NCBI GenBank assembly: GCA_029718625.1
Contig: CM056389.1
Location: 11,146,117-11,210,116, forward strand
Reading direction: 5' to 3'
Length of the DNA stretch: 64,000 bases
Source of the DNA: Synaphobranchus kaupii
Taxonomy: Eukaryota > Chordata > Actinopteri > Anguilliformes > Synaphobranchidae
Shown piece by piece: positions 62,001-64,000 of this stretch. The notes under the pieces are model-generated. The model was not told where the DNA came from. It did not search any database and saw nothing but the letters and a program-made list of their open reading frames with translations. The position numbers and the translations under genes were made by a program. Numbering within the stretch: position 1 is the first letter of the stretch; each line of letters begins with the position of its first letter.

Positions 62001-64000
62001 AGAGAGTGAGGAGAGAGACATAGACCCCACCTACAGCAAATAGAGTGAGGAGAGACGCATAGACTCTATTTACAGCAAAGAGAGTGAGGAGAGACGCATA
62101 GACACTATTTACAGCAAAGAGAGTGAGGAGAGACACATAGACACCACCTACAGCAAAGAGAGTGAGGAGAGACGCATAGACCCCCACCTACAGCAAAGAG
62201 AGTGAGGAGAGACGCATAGACACTATTTACAGCAAAGAGAGTGAGGACAGACGCATAGATAGACCCCACCTACAGCAAAGAGAGTGAGGAGAGACGCATA
62301 GACTCTTTTTACAGCAAAGAGAGTGAGGAGAGACGAATAGACACTATTTACAGCAAAGAGAGTGAGGAGAGACACATAGACCCCACCTACAGCAAAGAGA
62401 GTGAGGAGAGACGCATACTCTATTTACAGCAAAGAGAGTGAGGAGAGACGCATAGACACTATTTACAGCAAAGAGAGTGAGGAGAGACGCATAGACCCCA
62501 CCTACAGCAAATAGAGTGAGGAGAGACGCATAGCCTCTATTTACAGCAAACAGAGTGAGGAGAGACGCATAGACTCTATTTACAGCAAAGAGAGTGAGGA
62601 CAGACGCATAGACCCCACCTACAGCAAAGAGAGTGAGGAGAGACGCATAGACTCTTTTTACAGCAAAGAGAGTGAGGAGAGACGCATAGACACTATTTAC
62701 AGCAAAGAGAGTGAGGAGAGACACATAGACACCACCTACAGCAAAGAGAGTGAGGAGAGACGCATAGACCCCCACCTACAGCAAATAGAGTGAGGAGAGA
62801 CGCATAGACACTATTTACAGCAAAGAGAGTGAGGAGAGACACATAGACACCACCTACAGCAAAGAGAGTGAGGAGAGACGCATAGACCCCCACCTACAGC
62901 AAAGAGAGTGAGGACAGACGCATAGATAGACCCCACCTACAGCAAAGAGAGTGAGGAGAGACGCATAGACTCTTTTTACAGCAAAGAGAGTGAGGAGAGA
63001 CGAATAGACACTATTTACAGCAAAGAGAGTGAGGAGAGACACATAGACCCCACCTACAGCAAAGAGAGTGAGGAGAGACGCATACTCTATTTACAGCAAA
63101 GAGAGTGAGGAGAGACGCATAGACACTATTTACAGCAAAGAGAGTGAGGAGAGACGCATAGACCCCACCTACAGCAAATAGAGTGAGGAGAGACGCATAG
63201 ACTCTATTTACAGCAAACAGAGTGAGGAGAGACGCATAGACTCTATTTACAGCAAAGAGAGTGAGGACAGACGCATAGACCCCACCTACAGCAAAGAGAG
63301 TGAGGAGAGACGCATAGCACTATTTACAGCAAAGAGAGTGAGGAGAGACGAATAGACACTATTTACAGCAAAGAGAGTGAGGAGAGACACATAGACCCCA
63401 CCTACAGCAAAGAGAGTGAGGAGAGACGCATACTCTATTTACAGCAAAGAGAGTGAGGAGAGACGCATAGACACTATTTACAGCAAAGAGAGTGAGGAGA
63501 GACGCATAGACCCCACCTACAGCAAATAGAGTGAGGAGAGACGCATAGCCTCTATTTACAGCAAACAGAGTGAGGAGAGACGCATAGACTCTATTTACAG
63601 CAAAGAGAGTGAGGACAGACGCATAGACCCCACCTACAGCAAAGAGAGTGAGGAGAGACGCATAGACTCTTTTTACAGCAAAGAGAGTGAGGAGAGACGC
63701 ATAGACACTATTTACAGCAAAGAGAGTGAGGAGAGACACATAGACACCACCTACAGCAAAGAGAGTGAGGAGAGACGCATAGACCCCCACCTACAGCAAA
63801 GAGAGTGAGGAGAGACGCATAGACCCCCACCTACAGCAAAGAGAGTGAGGACAGACGCATAGATAGACCCCACCTACAGCAAAGAGAGTGAGGAGAGACG
63901 CATAGACTCTTTTTACAGCAAAGAGAGTGAGGAGAGACGAATAGACACTATTTACAGCAAAGAGAGTGAGGAGAGACACATAGACCCCACCTACAGCAAA
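56000..64000 (+). repeat. higher-order repeat zone 2 (~0.94-1.02 kb period)
   Basis: Here the block order differs from zone 1. Matching blocks are spaced 1016 bp (58966-59397 to 59982-60413), 2362 bp (to 62344-62775), 1015 bp (to 63359-63790) and 937 bp (57360-57872 to 58339-58809; 62854-63042 to 63791-63979). These are about 24 and 26 units of 39 bp. Confidence 0.85.

Larger units (their letters stand above)
32591..64000 (+). repeat. giant 39-bp minisatellite/satellite array (continues past the window)
   Basis: At least 31.4 kb, about 800 units. Each unit has an almost constant core (ACAG + CAAAGAGAGTGAGGAGAGA + CGCATAGAC or close variants) and a variable last eight bases before the next ACAG. 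These are CACTATTT, CCCCACCT, CAGCAACT, CACCACCT, CTCTTTTT, CACCACAT, CACCAACT, CCACACCT or CTCTATTT, plus a 40-bp form with CCCCCACCT. Length variants of 34-37 bp also recur (AGAGTGAGAGACGC; TTTACAAAGAGAG; AAAGAGTGAGGAG). The core is purine-rich. Because 39 is 13 codons, long open frames appear on the minus strand (VYASLLTLFAVNS repeats) and in one plus frame; they are by-products, not genes. Confidence 0.98.

Noticed and set aside
32548..63979. Dozens of minus-strand open frames of 60-334 codons with VYASLLTLFAVNS repeats.
   Set aside because: They are the 39-bp satellite read in its stop-free frames; they overlap each other, shift at every 40-bp unit and have no start context or family.
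32591..64000. CRISPR array, because of short constant repeats with variable segments.
   Set aside because: The variable window is only 8 bp, recurs as about ten types rather than unique spacers, and the genome is a vertebrate.

Overview
This window looks like nuclear DNA from a ray-finned (teleost) fish. It carries a Tc1 transposon with long inverted ends, DIRS tyrosine-recombinase retrotransposons, L2-type LINEs with microsatellite tails, hAT elements, a tRNA-derived SINE, spliced exons with GT/AG borders, and one exon matching the conserved vertebrate gene METTL5. There are no operons or bacterial features. Almost everything recognisable is a mobile element, usually broken, and the right half is one giant minisatellite.

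Layout. 1-1430: a dead Tc1 element. 2556-2655: first coding exon of mettl5 (minus strand), with promoter-type motifs near 4.2 kb. 5670-10279: a 4.6 kb foldback element whose inverted arms are tandem arrays of a ~181 bp unit, with a DIRS fragment in the centre. 10287-12265: a non-autonomous hAT element; it and the foldback share the same 8-bp target sequence. 12913-26039: a large, mostly minus-strand two-gene unit, namely an EnSpm/CACTA-like transposase (24091-26039, two frameshifts) and a five-exon DUF4806-type gene (23568 down to 12913). Its introns hold a palindromic MITE, a Tc1-like tail, a DIRS retrotransposon, an L2 LINE and a SINE. 27336-28846: an L2-type LINE holding a hAT MITE. 28.9-32.5 kb: mostly unrecognised AT-rich DNA. 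32591-64000: roughly 800 copies of a 39-bp repeat with higher-order organisation, running off the window end.

Main discovery: segment 17741-22650 is inverted relative to its surroundings. The left border cuts a DIRS element in its RNase H region and the right border cuts a SINE. The missing half of each lies at the opposite border, in opposite orientation. Exon 2 of the DUF4806 gene lies inside the segment on the wrong strand. Turning the segment back restores one DIRS element, one SINE, and a five-exon minus-strand gene whose splice phases all fit (984 nt, 327 codons plus stop, after allowing one extra A in a homopolymer).

The satellite is unusual because nearly all unit-to-unit variation sits in one ~8-bp window of an otherwise almost invariant 39-mer. 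Blocks of several kilobases recur at spacings of 4086, 2224 and 6310 bp, and the last 8 kb uses a different ~1 kb higher-order period.
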